A DNA stretch of 40,536 nt from Streptomyces plumbidurans. Its GTDB lineage: Bacteria > Actinomycetota > Actinomycetes > Streptomycetales > Streptomycetaceae. Where the stretch lies: NCBI RefSeq assembly GCF_019857225.1, contig NZ_JAFJSY010000090.1, positions 1 to 40,536 on the forward strand, given 5' to 3'. This document shows positions 1-8,005 of the stretch, piece after piece. The stretch's first letter is position 1. The number at the start of each line of letters is the position of its first letter. The notes beneath the pieces were generated by a model. That model saw nothing but the letters and a program-made list of their open reading frames with translations. It was not told where the DNA came from and made no database searches. The position numbers and the translations under genes were made by a program.

Positions 1-1751
1 TCGACGGACGACCGGCGGGCACGGCGCCGGCCGCCGGAACCCTCCTCGCCGCCCGCGGCCTGCGCCGGGGCCTCGGCGGCCACGGCCCCGGCCCCGCCGC
101 CGATGGGCACCTCCAGCACATAGGCGCTGCCGCTCATCCCGGGCACGTCGTGCGTCTGCAGCACACCGCCGTGGGCGCGCACGATCCCGCGCACGATCGG
201 CTCGTGCACCGGGTCTCCCCCGGCGTACGGCCCGCGCACCTCGATCCGTACGACCTCGCCGCGCTGCGCGGCGGCCACCACCACGGTGTTGTCCATGTAA
301 CCGCCCGCCGACACGGGCGCGTTGCCGGTCGCGTCGACGCCCGCGACGTCCGCGATCAGATGCGAGAGCGCGCTCGCGAGGCGCTGCGGGTCGACCTCGG
401 CCTCGATGGGCGGCGCGTGCACGGCGAACTGCACCCGTCCGGGTCCGATCAGGTCGACGGCGCCGTCGACACCGGCCGCGACGACGGCGTCGAGCATCAC
501 CTTCACCCGGGCGATCTGCTCACTGCCGGCGTCGAGCAGCTGGTAGCCGAGGACGTTGTCGATGAGGGTGGTGATGCGCGAGTAGCCGGCCGACAGATGG
601 TGCAGCACCTGGTTGGCCTCGGGCCACAGCTGCCCGGCGTCGTCGGCGGCGAGGGCGGCCAGCTCGCGCCGCAGCTCGTCCAGCGGCCCGCGCAGCGAGC
701 GCCCCACCAGCGTCAGCAGCTGGTCGTGCCGGCCGGCGAGCGCCTCGTAGCGGTCCTTCTCCCGCTCACCGAGGGCGGCGTAGCGCTCCTCGCCCGCGCC
801 GAGTTCCTCGTCGTGCTGCTCCTGCAGTTCCTCGAGCTCGGTGACGTGCTTCTGGCGCAGGGCGGTGAGTTCGGAGGCGTGCTCCTCCTCGATCCGCTCC
901 AGCTCCTCGGCGTGCCGCTGCTCCAGCTCGGCCTTCTCGTCGGCGAGCAGATCGTACTGGCGCCGGTCGGTGAAGGTCATCACGGCGCCGACGAGCTGGT
1001 CGCCGTCGCGCACGGGCGCGGTGGTCAGGTCGACGGAGACCTTGTCGCCGCCCTTGGCGTACAGCACCTGCCCGCGCACCCGGTGCTTGCGCCCGGAGCG
1101 CAGGGTGTCGGCGAGCGGCGACTCCGCGTACGGGAAGGGCGAACCGTCGGCCCGGGAGTGCAGCACGAGGTCGTGCAGCGCCTTGCCGCCGAGATCACTC
1201 GCCCGGTACCCCAGGATCTGGGCGGCAGCCGGGTTGACGAGCACGATCCGCCCGTCCGTGTCGGTCCCTACGACACCCTCGGAGGCGGCCCGCAGGATCA
1301 TCTCGGTCTGCCGCTGCGAACGCGCCAGCTCCGCCTCGGTGTCGACGGTCCCGGTCAGGTCCCGTACGACGAGCATCAGCAGCTCGTCGCCGCTGTAGCC
1401 GTAACCGTCGTAGGCCTGCTGGCCGTTCTCGAGATTGGCGCTGGTGACCTCGACGGGGAACTCCGCGCCGTCGGTCCGCCGCGCGATCATCCGGGTCGGC
1501 TTGGTGCGTCCGGCGGGGTCCATGTGGTCGGGCCGCCGCATGGAGCCGGGGATCAGCTTGGAGTCGAACTGCGGCAGCAGATCGAGCAGTCCCCGCCCGA
1601 CGAGTGCGGTCCCGGGCGCTTCGAAGGCCTCGAGCGCGATGGTGTTCGCGTTGACGACGGTCCCGTTGGCGTTGACCAGCACCAACGCATCGGGCAGCGC
1701 GTCCAGTATGGCTGCGAGGCGAGCAGCGCCTCGGGATGGCCTGCTGCTCAC
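1..1751 (-). CDS. PAS-domain sensor protein with degenerate histidine-kinase core (partial, C-terminus off window)
   Basis: The reading frame starts at a GTG preceded by GGGAGGA at good spacing and runs off the left edge after 583 codons. Residues about 12-110 and 143-255 look like PAS sensor domains (ILDALPDALVLVNANG; RAASEGVVGTDTDG). Residues about 260-343 form a Glu/Arg-rich coiled coil. The last 240 residues resemble a HisKA plus HATPase module. In place of the usual SHELRTPL phospho-acceptor box there is GRSLRGPL, with no histidine, and the N-box asparagines are absent (ALSHLIADVAG), although a late RAHGG motif survives. It therefore looks like a signalling protein that senses through PAS but cannot autophosphorylate in the normal way. 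Role unknown. It is followed downstream off-window, so a further domain is possible. Confidence 0.8.
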   Translation of the reverse strand, partial: MSSRPSRGAARLAAILDALPDALVLVNANGTVVNANTIALEAFEAPGTALVGRGLLDLLPQFDSKLIPGSMRRPDHMDPAGRTKPTRMIARRTDGAEFPVEVTSANLENGQQAYDGYGYSGDELLMLVVRDLTGTVDTEAELARSQRQTEMILRAASEGVVGTDTDGRIVLVNPAAAQILGYRASDLGGKALHDLVLHSRADGSPFPYAESPLADTLRSGRKHRVRGQVLYAKGGDKVSVDLTTAPVRDGDQLVGAVMTFTDRRQYDLLADEKAELEQRHAEELERIEEEHASELTALRQKHVTELEELQEQHDEELGAGEERYAALGEREKDRYEALAGRHDQLLTLVGRSLRGPLDELRRELAALAADDAGQLWPEANQVLHHLSAGYSRITTLIDNVLGYQLLDAGSEQIARVKVMLDAVVAAGVDGAVDLIGPGRVQFAVHAPPIEAEVDPQRLASALSHLIADVAGVDATGNAPVSAGGYMDNTVVVAAAQRGEVVRIEVRGPYAGGDPVHEPIVRGIVRAHGGVLQTHDVPGMSGSAYVLEVPIGGGAGAVAAEAPAQAAGGEEGSGGRRRARRSSV

Positions 1752-1934
1752 GAGACGCTTCCTCCCTGTTACCGCATCTTGCCGACCGCTCGGGCCATCT
1801 TGCCAACCGGCCCGCGACGTGTCACGCGAGCGAGTCTACGGGCACGAATTGTGCTCGCGGCGGCGGATGAGAGGGAGGTCGCACGAGGAAGTGAAGTAGA
1901 ACGTGTGACCGCATCCCCTGGCCTGCACCGAGCC

Positions 1935-2558
1935 CTACGGCCGCCACCCCTGCCCACCCACCTGCTCCCCCAGATCGGGCAGCAACGGCACGAGCCGGTC
2001 CCAGCGACCGATCTCGCACCCATTGCTCCGGTCGTACGAGGCGTCAACGGGCCGCCCGGCCCAGACCCCGGTCACATGCGCGGTGGCCGGCCCGCCGTAC
2101 TGCATGGTGCAGACGCTGTCCCCCGGCACCGGGGCGAAGGTGTCCTTCCCCCACGTGGTCACCCGGTCCAGCGCCGCACACGCGCGATCGGCGTCGGGGT
2201 GGGTGCCCCCGCCGGGGTGGCAGAGCAGGCGATACGTCCCGTCCGCGCCGCCGCCCGCGTGCCGGACCGTGACGGTGAGGTGGTCGCGGGGGTGGGTGGG
2301 GGTTTGGTCGTGGGGCTGGGCGTGGGGTTGGCCGCCGGCCTCGGCACCGTGTTGGCCGCCGGCCTGCTCGTCCTGCTGGACGGGAGGCGGGGCGAGGGGG
2401 GTGCGGCCGGGGCCGGCGGAGAGCGGGGAGCGGCCGGGGCCGTCGGTGAGTGGGGTCCGGCCGGGGTCGGCGTCGGCGGCGGCGGGCACGACGGAGGTGA
2501 AGGCGGTGGTGGCGGTGGCAGCGGTGGCGGCGGCGACCAGAAACCGGGCGAGCAACAT
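1935..2558 (-). CDS. SSI-type secreted protease inhibitor with an extended linker
   Basis: A 207-residue precursor. Residues 1-30 are a signal peptide (MLLARFLVAAATAATATTAF, then an AAADA cleavage region). The C-terminal 110 residues match the Streptomyces subtilisin inhibitor fold: conserved pattern LLCHPGGGTHPDADRAC, a second disulfide pair (VCTMQYG and SNGCEI), and the ending DRLVPLLPDL. By analogy with SSI, where the reactive bond follows Met in CPMVYDP, the predicted P1-P1' bond is Met152-Gln153. SSI proteins inhibit subtilisin-like serine proteases outside the cell. It is odd in carrying about 65 residues between signal and inhibitor domain, with three imperfect PGR(T/S)PL repeats and a His/Gln-rich stretch, so the precursor is longer than the usual roughly 145. 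I chose the ATG at 2558 because it begins directly at the signal peptide. Confidence 0.88.
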   Translation of the reverse strand: MLLARFLVAAATAATATTAFTSVVPAAADADPGRTPLTDGPGRSPLSAGPGRTPLAPPPVQQDEQAGGQHGAEAGGQPHAQPHDQTPTHPRDHLTVTVRHAGGGADGTYRLLCHPGGGTHPDADRACAALDRVTTWGKDTFAPVPGDSVCTMQYGGPATAHVTGVWAGRPVDASYDRSNGCEIGRWDRLVPLLPDLGEQVGGQGWRP

Positions 2559-2778
2559 GACCTGCCTAACGCCCCACGCCCCGGGACGTTGCGGCGCCCC
2601 ACTCCTCAGGACGCTGCACGCCCCACCCCACCCCACCGGGGGCGACGCCCCGGCACGGACAAGAAGGGCTTTGCCCTGCGGCGGGCCCGCCTAGTACCGT
2701 GGGAGCCGATTGGTGACACCACGCTCGACTGTGTCATCATCTGCACGCACCACTCGCGCTCGCGCGAGCGGCTGTGCT

Positions 2779-2869
2779 GGAGGCGTCGCCTAGTCCGGTC
2801 TATGGCGCCGCACTGCTAATGCGGTTTGGGCCTTAAAGCCCATCGAGGGTTCAAATCCCTCCGCCTCCG
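2779..2869 (+). tRNA. tRNA-Ser (anticodon GCT)
   Basis: Acceptor stem GGAGGCG pairs with CGCCTCC. The anticodon arm CCGCA-CTGCTAA-TGCGG puts GCT at 2815-2817. There is a long variable arm typical of class II tRNA, and the T-arm is GAGGG-TTCAAAT-CCCTC. CCA is not encoded. A plausible promoter is TTTGCC (2670-2675) and TAGTAC (2692-2697), 16 bp apart. Confidence 0.97.
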
Positions 2870-2890
2870 CACCTGATCACCATGATCACC

Positions 2891-2919
2891 GAAGCCCCGG
2901 TCCACCCGACCGGGGCTTC
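2891..2919 (+). terminator. Hairpin terminator after tRNA-Ser(GCT)
   Basis: GAAGCCCCGGTC and GACCGGGGCTTC form a perfect 12-bp stem with a 5-nt loop, 21 nt after the tRNA. There is no long T-tract, which is common in Streptomyces. Confidence 0.8.
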
Positions 2920-2980
2920 GTCGTTCCGACGCCCGCCACAGACCCGTTTGCCCAGCTCACAAGGGGTACGGCAAACGGAT

Positions 2981-3009
2981 TTCACATGGCGGCGGCAGTC
3001 ATGTAATGT
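2981..3009 (+). promoter_or_regulatory. Promoter of tRNA-Arg
   Basis: TTCACA (2981-2986) and TAATGT (3004-3009) are separated by exactly 17 bp, a good match to the housekeeping sigma-70-type consensus, and lie about 56 nt before the tRNA-Arg gene. Confidence 0.6.
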
Positions 3010-3064
3010 TCTTCCTGTCGCCGCGAACGGCCCCAAAGAGCCGGGACCGGCAAAAACAAAACAA

Positions 3065-3137
3065 GCACTCGTAGCTTAACGGATAGAGCATCTGACTACG
3101 GATCAGAAGGTTGCAGGTTCGAATCCTGCCGAGTGCA
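3065..3137 (+). tRNA. tRNA-Arg (anticodon ACG)
   Basis: Acceptor stem GCACTCG pairs with CGAGTGC. The anticodon loop CTACGGA gives ACG. The T-arm is GCAGG-TTCGAAT-CCTGC. The gene is 73 nt without CCA. It borders a patch of accessory-looking genes, and tRNA-Arg genes are common integration targets, but I see no clean duplicated 3' end here. Confidence 0.97.
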
Positions 3138-3144
3138 CACAGGT

Positions 3145-3174
3145 AAGAGGCCCCGCAGAGATGCGGGGCCTCTT
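3145..3174 (+). terminator. Hairpin terminator after tRNA-Arg
   Basis: AAGAGGCCCCGC and GCGGGGCCTCTT form a perfect 12-bp stem around a 6-nt loop, 7 nt after the tRNA. Confidence 0.85.
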
Positions 3175-3240
3175 GCGTTCCGGGGGCGTACGGCAGCGAA
3201 GTACATCAACCCGGCTTGATCAGCCGGTGCCGCCACCCGG

Positions 3241-3597
3241 TCAGCCGTTGAGCGTCTCTGCGAGGAGCATGGCGCCGCCTGTGGAGAAACCCGCTCCCCA
3301 GAGCATCAGGAAGTACGGGAGGGACATGGCGATGATTCTCTGAACTGCTTGGCGGCCGCGCGGGTCAGGCCCGGTCGGCTTCGGGGGCAGGCCGTCCCGG
3401 CGCAACTTGCGGTGCATGGCCACGCCGAACCCGAGCGCGGCCACCCCGAGCAGGAGGAACGGAAGATCGAAGGAAAGGGGTGGCGCCCCCACGTATTGGC
3501 AGTACCCGTCCCGCCACACCGTGCCGTCTGCGCACCTGGACACGTCTTTCCCCCTGTCGACCGCCTGGGATCGTAGCGCGCAGGAGCCGTCAGCCAC
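3241..3597 (-). CDS. Small membrane protein of unknown function
   Basis: 118 residues starting from a GTG with no convincing ribosome binding site, so the start is uncertain. The N-terminal third contains two cysteines (SRCADGTVWRDGYCQ). Two hydrophobic segments follow, at about residues 43-62 and 86-113, separated by a basic loop (HRKLRRDGLPPKPTGPDPRGR), as expected for a two-span membrane protein. I recognise no family. It lies between tRNA-Arg and an APH-fold kinase and may be part of an accessory insertion. Confidence 0.6.
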   Translation of the reverse strand: MADGSCALRSQAVDRGKDVSRCADGTVWRDGYCQYVGAPPLSFDLPFLLLGVAALGFGVAMHRKLRRDGLPPKPTGPDPRGRQAVQRIIAMSLPYFLMLWGAGFSTGGAMLLAETLNG

Positions 3598-3725
3598 GTC
3601 GTCTCGGCGAACAAACGTCCGCTGACGGACGGCTCACCCACCTCACGCTTCACATGTGCGGTCGGGAAGACGGCGCGACTCACGTCCTTCACTTTGCTCC
3701 GCAGCTCGATCATCTTGAGCTGCTG

Positions 3726-4661
3726 TCAACGATGTTGACGGTTCAGCAGCGCCGTGCACCAGCGGAAGTGGCCGTCGCTGCCGTCCGGGCTGAAGAGGTC
3801 GTAGGTGGTCAGGGCATAGGCGGCCTGGTACAGCGCCAGAACCTCTGCGTCGTACCCAAGTGCCGCCGCGAACAGGCGCGTCAGCTCCGTTGTGTGGTGC
3901 TCCGCGTGGGGTCCGTACATGTCCCAGATCGCCGCTGTCACCGCCGCTTCGAACGCCGGGTCGCCGGCCGTGGTGAAGAATCCGAAGTCCAGGACCGCCA
4001 CGGGGACTGCGGCGTCGTCGACGTGGACGTTGGGCGGGACCAGATCGCCGTGGACGGCGGTGACGGGCGTGTCCGGCAGGGGGCGCAACGACTTGGTGAC
4101 CCGCTCGACCGCCACGGCCCACCCGGGTACCGCCGCGGCGAGCACGTCCTTGTGCCGGCTGGCGGCACGCTCGACCAGAGCGGCAAGCGCGTCGGGGAAA
4201 CGGGTGTGCCCGTGCCACAGCGGGCGGTCGTCGCCCTGGACGGTCAGCCGCCGCATGGCGGGAGTTCCGGGGACGGACGCCAGGCCGCGCAGCACAGTGA
4301 GCAGGGCGTCGGTCTCGTGCGTGGGCAGGTCCCGGGCCGGGGGCGTGGTGCCCGCCTCGCGGCGCAGCGGCGCTCCGGGCAACTCGCGCTCGTAGGTGAC
4401 AAGCACGCCGTCATGCTCCTCGGTGGCGAGGATCTGCGGAGTGGCAAAAGGCAGCGGGTGCGCGGCGATGTCCTCGTAAACCTCACGGACCAGGCCTAAG
4501 GCAGCCGGCGGCCGCCCGCTCCACACCTTGGCGACCAAGCCTTCGCCGAGTCGGTAGACCGCGCCTTCGACACCTGATGCCAGCGGCTGCGGGACGCGGT
4601 GGCCCCGCGCGGCAAAGTACGCCAGCCAGTCGTCACTGTGCCGTTGAAGGTATTCCGCCAT
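3726..4661 (-). CDS. Aminoglycoside phosphotransferase (APH)-fold small-molecule kinase
   Basis: 311 residues with the APH/choline-kinase fold. Residues 28-50 form a glycine-containing nucleotide-binding region (SGVEGAVYRLGEGLVAKVW) with the expected lysine. HGDLVPPN at about 204-211 is the Brenner motif HxDxxxxN with catalytic Asp and Asn. LDFGFF near 222 is the metal-binding DFG. The family phosphorylates aminoglycosides, homoserine, choline, macrolides and others, so the substrate cannot be named and antibiotic resistance should not be assumed. No Shine-Dalgarno sequence precedes the ATG. A 13-bp direct repeat lies 40-66 bp upstream and may be an operator. Confidence 0.8.
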   Translation of the reverse strand: MAEYLQRHSDDWLAYFAARGHRVPQPLASGVEGAVYRLGEGLVAKVWSGRPPAALGLVREVYEDIAAHPLPFATPQILATEEHDGVLVTYERELPGAPLRREAGTTPPARDLPTHETDALLTVLRGLASVPGTPAMRRLTVQGDDRPLWHGHTRFPDALAALVERAASRHKDVLAAAVPGWAVAVERVTKSLRPLPDTPVTAVHGDLVPPNVHVDDAAVPVAVLDFGFFTTAGDPAFEAAVTAAIWDMYGPHAEHHTTELTRLFAAALGYDAEVLALYQAAYALTTYDLFSPDGSDGHFRWCTALLNRQHR

Positions 4662-4700
4662 GGGCGGCAGTACATCCTGCGCAGTGTGTCCCGTGCACTT

Positions 4701-4727
4701 TTATTTCCGGAGACTTATTTCCGGAGA
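4701..4727. repeat. Two tandem 13-bp repeats upstream of the APH-fold kinase gene
   Basis: TTATTTCCGGAGA occurs at 4701-4713 and again at 4715-4727, 14 bp apart and identical. The core TCCGGA is palindromic. The AT-rich copies stand out from their surroundings and sit in the promoter region of the leftward kinase gene. Confidence 0.6.
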
Positions 4728-4841
4728 GTGCTCGGGGGCCGTATGGAAGGCTTGGCCGCCCGGAACCGTCGGTGTCCAACCCTCACATCACACAGGGCAA
4801 GCCGCCCCGATTGCTCGGATGCCGCTGGTCGGTGGTGCACA

Positions 4842-4874
4842 GGTGAGAGGCCCCGGAAGGGTCCGGGGCCTCTT
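4842..4874. terminator. Bidirectional hairpin downstream of the small secreted protein gene
   Basis: GAGAGGCCCCGGA pairs with TCCGGGGCCTCTT (one end imperfect) around a short AGGG loop. It lies 38 bp past the leftward secreted protein gene's stop. The flank GTGCACAGGTGAGAGGCCCC resembles the tRNA-Arg end and terminator at 3134-3155. Confidence 0.6.
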
Positions 4875-4911
4875 CATGGCTACGTCGTGCGGATCCTGTT
4901 GCTCGGCAGCC

Positions 4912-5157
4912 CTAGTCGCAGTGTGAGCCCACTGGGGCCACCTGTGCGCCTGGGTTGCCCTCGCCGTTGAGGGCGTTGCCCAACAGGCCGTTGAGGAGGC
5001 CGACCTGGCCGAGGATGTCGACGTTCAGGTCGTGGGACTTGCATCCCCCGTCGCCATGCATGGCTTCCGCGCCGTGGGCGCTGGCGGTGCCGGTGCCTAT
5101 GAAGCCGACGAGGGCGATGACGGCGGCCGCGACGGCCGCCTTGGGGAGCTTGCGCAT
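4912..5157 (-). CDS. Small secreted protein with two cysteines
   Basis: 81 residues. The start is well supported by AAGGAGGAGAA before the ATG. Residues 1-27 form a Sec signal peptide (KAAVAAAVIALVGFIGTGTASA) ending at an AxA site. The mature part of about 54 residues is rich in Gly, Asn and Leu (LNVDILGQVGLLNGLLGNALN) with two cysteines, one early (GGCKSH) and one at the C-terminal end (SHCD), which could form a single disulfide. The size and hydrophobic repeats are reminiscent of the surface-active chaplins and rodlins of Streptomyces, but the chaplin signature is not present, so I do not assign it there. Direct repeats (GGATCTTT twice) lie just upstream. Confidence 0.75.
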   Translation of the reverse strand: MRKLPKAAVAAAVIALVGFIGTGTASAHGAEAMHGDGGCKSHDLNVDILGQVGLLNGLLGNALNGEGNPGAQVAPVGSHCD

Positions 5158-5395
5158 TTCTCCTCCTTGGGTTGGGGTGAGCGCACCGTCGAAAGATCCA
5201 CTTCACAAAGATCCGCTTTGCGCTCAATTCGGAGGCTAATCCGATATGCCCCAAGGCGCCCTTCGAGGCTGCCATCCGTGATCGAGGGCACGGCCGGTTG
5301 GCTCTCAAGGTGCGGAGAAGGGTGTGCGCGGAACGTGTTGTGCCGTCAGGCGTAGGCCCAGCGCCATGCGTTCGGGTTGTAGGGGCGCTTGAGCG

Positions 5396-5599
5396 CTACG
5401 CCGCCTCCGCCAGTCGGTGGAATGCCTGGGTGGTGCGGGGGTGGGCGATCTCGTCCAGGATGTGTCGCCACTCGGGGTCGGGGAGGTCCGGGTGGGCCAG
5501 GTCCCAGGCGGTCAGGAGGGGAGCCAGTTCGCTCTCGTCGGGGCCTGTGACCAGGCTGTTCAGGGTGATGCTCGGCCGGGGGGACTGCTGCGGCTTCAT
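5396..5599 (-). CDS. Small protein of unknown function
   Basis: 67 residues beginning MKPQQSPRPSITLNSLVTG. The start is supported by GGGAG eight bases before the ATG. Downstream composition is acidic and Trp-containing (DLAHPDLPDPEWRHILDE), with no signal peptide or membrane segment. No family recognised. It has its own upstream intergenic region shared with the divergent DUF2797 gene. Confidence 0.55.
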   Translation of the reverse strand: MKPQQSPRPSITLNSLVTGPDESELAPLLTAWDLAHPDLPDPEWRHILDEIAHPRTTQAFHRLAEAA

Positions 5600-5811
5600 G
5601 GGAGTCTCCCTTCGGAGAGTGTGGCTGAAGGTGTCGGTCCGTCGACTTCTACGATGCTCCCGCCGCCGTTCCCTCACCATGAAGCGTCCTACCGGACCGG
5701 GGGTGCGGTGAGCCGTACCCCGGAGGGGGGCTGCCCCCCACGGGCCACCCCGGCGGTCCGCCATCCACAGCCCGGGGCCGTTGTCAGTGCCGCCCTCTAA
5801 TCTCGTGAGCG

Positions 5812-6693
5812 ATGGCACAGGCATGGAAGTGCTCGGGGCTGCGGTGGTCGGAGGGCGGCCCTGAGCTGGTGTGGGACGGCGGGCGGCGCAGTGTGCTGGC
5901 CCGGGGGAAGCGGGTGGCCTTCGGGGTCGCGGACGGGGGTGTACGGACGTGTGTGGGAGCGCGGGGGCATGCGTGCCCGAGGCGGGTTGTCGTGCCGGGG
6001 CGGAGCACGGGCGCGCGGTGCGAGGAGTGCGCGCGGCTGGACCGGGCGCACTCGGTCGCCGCCGACACGATCGCGGACGACCCGCGGCCGTACCACGTAT
6101 ATCTGGCCTGGTTCGGGCCCGGCATGGTCAAGGTGGGGATCACGGCCGGGGAGCGGGGCTCGGCACGGCTCTTGGAGCAGGGGGCCGTGTGCTTCAGCTG
6201 GCTGGGCCTCGGTCCGCTGATGGCCGCCCGGCGCACCGAAGAGCTGCTGCGTGCCGCGCTCCAGGTGCCGGACCGGATTCCATACGCGCAGAAGCGGGCG
6301 GTGCGCTCCCGGCTCTGGGCCTCCGCGGCAAAGCGCGCGGCCGAGATCGAGGCGCTGCACGCACGGGCGGTGGGGCTGGACCAATGGCCCGAGTCGCTGG
6401 CGCGGGAGCCGTGTGAAGTCGTCGACCACTTCGGGGCGTTCGGGCTCAACGGCCTGCCGGACGCGGCCGGTGCGGTGAGCGAGCTGGTCGCCGGAGGCGG
6501 GGTGCGCGGGGAGCTGCTGGCGGCCGCCGGGCCCGACCTGCACCTGGCGGCCGGGCGCGAGATCGTCGTGCTGGACACCCGTCTGATGACCGGGTGGGAG
6601 ATCGTCCCGGGTGTGGGTGAGGATGGGTGCAGCGTTCCCGTGCGGGAGTTCGGCGAGGTGGCGAGCGGCAGCATTCAGGACGGGCTGTTCTGA
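5812..6693 (+). CDS. DUF2797 family protein
   Basis: 293 residues. Four cysteines near residues 47-75 (CVGARGHACPRR and CEECARLDR) look like a zinc-binding knuckle. The central stretch about 97-150 (YHVYLAWFGPGMVKVGIT then LLEQGAVCF) has the look of a GIY-YIG-like beta strand pair. This order is characteristic of DUF2797, a conserved actinobacterial family without established activity. No strong ribosome binding site precedes the ATG (CTCGTGAGCG), and a TAATCT hexamer 10 bp upstream suggests a very short leader. Mechanism unknown. Confidence 0.82.
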   Translation: MAQAWKCSGLRWSEGGPELVWDGGRRSVLARGKRVAFGVADGGVRTCVGARGHACPRRVVVPGRSTGARCEECARLDRAHSVAADTIADDPRPYHVYLAWFGPGMVKVGITAGERGSARLLEQGAVCFSWLGLGPLMAARRTEELLRAALQVPDRIPYAQKRAVRSRLWASAAKRAAEIEALHARAVGLDQWPESLAREPCEVVDHFGAFGLNGLPDAAGAVSELVAGGGVRGELLAAAGPDLHLAAGREIVVLDTRLMTGWEIVPGVGEDGCSVPVREFGEVASGSIQDGLF

Positions 6694-6833
6694 GTTGGTC
6701 GCGCGGGCGCAGGCGAGGGCGCGGGCGCGGGCGGGGGCGGCTGCGGGTTCGGAAGTCGGCGCGGGGATCGGGTACGGCTGCCGGTTCGAAGGCGGACGCG
6801 GGTCCAGACGTGCCGTTGGGCTCGGAAGCGGCC

Positions 6834-7016
6834 GTAGGTTCGAAAAGCGGTCGCCGGCCCCGTCGTGGCCGTGGGTGCGGTGAACGGTCGCCGGTTCCGT
6901 CGTGGCCGTGGGTGCGGTGAACGGTCGCCGGTTCCGCCGTGGCCGTAGGTTCGAAAAAGGGTCCCGGTCCCGACGTGGCCGTAGGTTCGAAAAAGGGTCC
7001 CGGTCCCGACGTGGCC
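6834..7016. repeat. Tandem array of five 36-37 bp units
   Basis: Units start at 6834, 6871, 6908, 6945 and 6981. The first three are 37 bp and the last two are 36 bp. Units 2 and 3 differ by one base, and units 4 and 5 are identical. All end in GTGGCC and most carry GGTTCGAAA or GGTGCGGTGAA near their start. The array fills most of the 354-bp gap between DUF2797 and the amidohydrolase gene. The remaining gap sequence is GC-rich (6694-6790 with GCGGGC runs) and I see no gene in it. Confidence 0.9.
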
Positions 7017-7047
7017 GTAGGCAGAGAGTGCGTAGGCGAGAGGGCGT

Positions 7048-7923
7048 ATGGCTGAGGCGGTGGAGGTTCGGGAGTTCTGGCGGCGGCTTGGGGTGCCGGG
7101 GCTTGTTGATGTGCATACGCACTTCATGCCGGAGCGGGTGCTGCGCAAGGTGTGGGAGTACTTCGATGCGCTCGGGCCCTTGACCGGGGGTGTCGAGTGG
7201 CCGATCAGCTACCGGGAGGGGGAGGGTGAACGGGTCGCGCGGTTGAGGGAGTTCGGGGTGCGGGCCTTCACCGCCATGCTCTATCCGCACAAGCCCGGCA
7301 TGGCGCAGTGGCTCAACGGCTGGGCGGTCGACTTCGCCGGCCGGACACCCGGCTGTCTGCACACCTCCACCCTGTTCCCGGAGCCCGGGGTCGAGGCCTA
7401 TGTCCGGGAGGCGGTCGAGGCGGGTGCCCGGGTGTTCAAGGCCCATGTGCAGGTGGGGGCGTACGACCCGGCGAGCGAGCTGCTCGACCCCGCCTGGGGA
7501 CTGCTCGCCGAGGCCGGGATCCCGGTCGTGATCCACTGCGGCAGCGGACCCGCGCCCGGCAAGCACACCGGGCCCGAGCCGATCGCCCGCGTCCTGGCCC
7601 GCCACCCCCGGCTGCGGCTGGTGATCGCGCACATGGGGATGCCGGAGTACGAGGACTTCCTCGACCTCGCCGAGCGGTACGGCGAGGTGCGGCTGGACAC
7701 GACGATGGCGTTCACCGACTTCAGCGAGCGGATCGCGCCGTTCCCGCGGCGGGCGCTGCCGCGGCTGGCCGGCCTCGGCGAACGGATCCTGCTGGGCAGC
7801 GACTTCCCCAACATCCCCTATCCGTACGTCCATCAGCTGCACGCCCTGGAGGCACTGGGGCTCGGGGAGGAGTGGTTGCGCGCCGTCTGCCATGACAACG
7901 GGGCTCGGCTGTTCGGGGTGTGA
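7048..7923 (+). CDS. Metal-dependent amidohydrolase (TIM-barrel)
   Basis: 291 residues. Motifs in order: HTH at 23-25 (the HxH metal ligands on strand 1), VIHCGSG near 162, IAHMG near 193 and GSDFPNIPYP near 250 (catalytic/metal Asp). These are typical of the COG2159/amidohydrolase-2 type of metallohydrolase or decarboxylase. The full length agrees with the family. The ATG follows GAGAGGG. It stands alone after the tandem array. Substrate is not predictable. Confidence 0.85.
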   Translation: MAEAVEVREFWRRLGVPGLVDVHTHFMPERVLRKVWEYFDALGPLTGGVEWPISYREGEGERVARLREFGVRAFTAMLYPHKPGMAQWLNGWAVDFAGRTPGCLHTSTLFPEPGVEAYVREAVEAGARVFKAHVQVGAYDPASELLDPAWGLLAEAGIPVVIHCGSGPAPGKHTGPEPIARVLARHPRLRLVIAHMGMPEYEDFLDLAERYGEVRLDTTMAFTDFSERIAPFPRRALPRLAGLGERILLGSDFPNIPYPYVHQLHALEALGLGEEWLRAVCHDNGARLFGV

Positions 7924-7956
7924 CCCCCCCACGACGACCGAGAGCCTCCCCGAGCG

Positions 7957-8005
7957 TCTCAGGGCCCCCAGGGGGTTCCTGAGAGGCACCTGTGCGTTTC
8001 TCAGG
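7957..8005. promoter_or_regulatory. Helically phased heptamer sites upstream of the response regulator gene
   Basis: TCTCAGG at 7957-7963, CCTGAGA (its inverse) at 7978-7984 and TCTCAGG at 7999-8005 lie exactly 21 bp apart, two DNA turns. A related TCTCAGA follows at 8032-8038. An OmpR-type regulator could bind this set for autoregulation. Confidence 0.45.

Noticed and set aside
150..2819. 889-codon plus-strand open frame across the left part
   Set aside because: It is opposite the PAS and SSI genes, has no ribosome binding site, crosses tRNA-Ser, and shows no domains. High GC produces long antisense frames.
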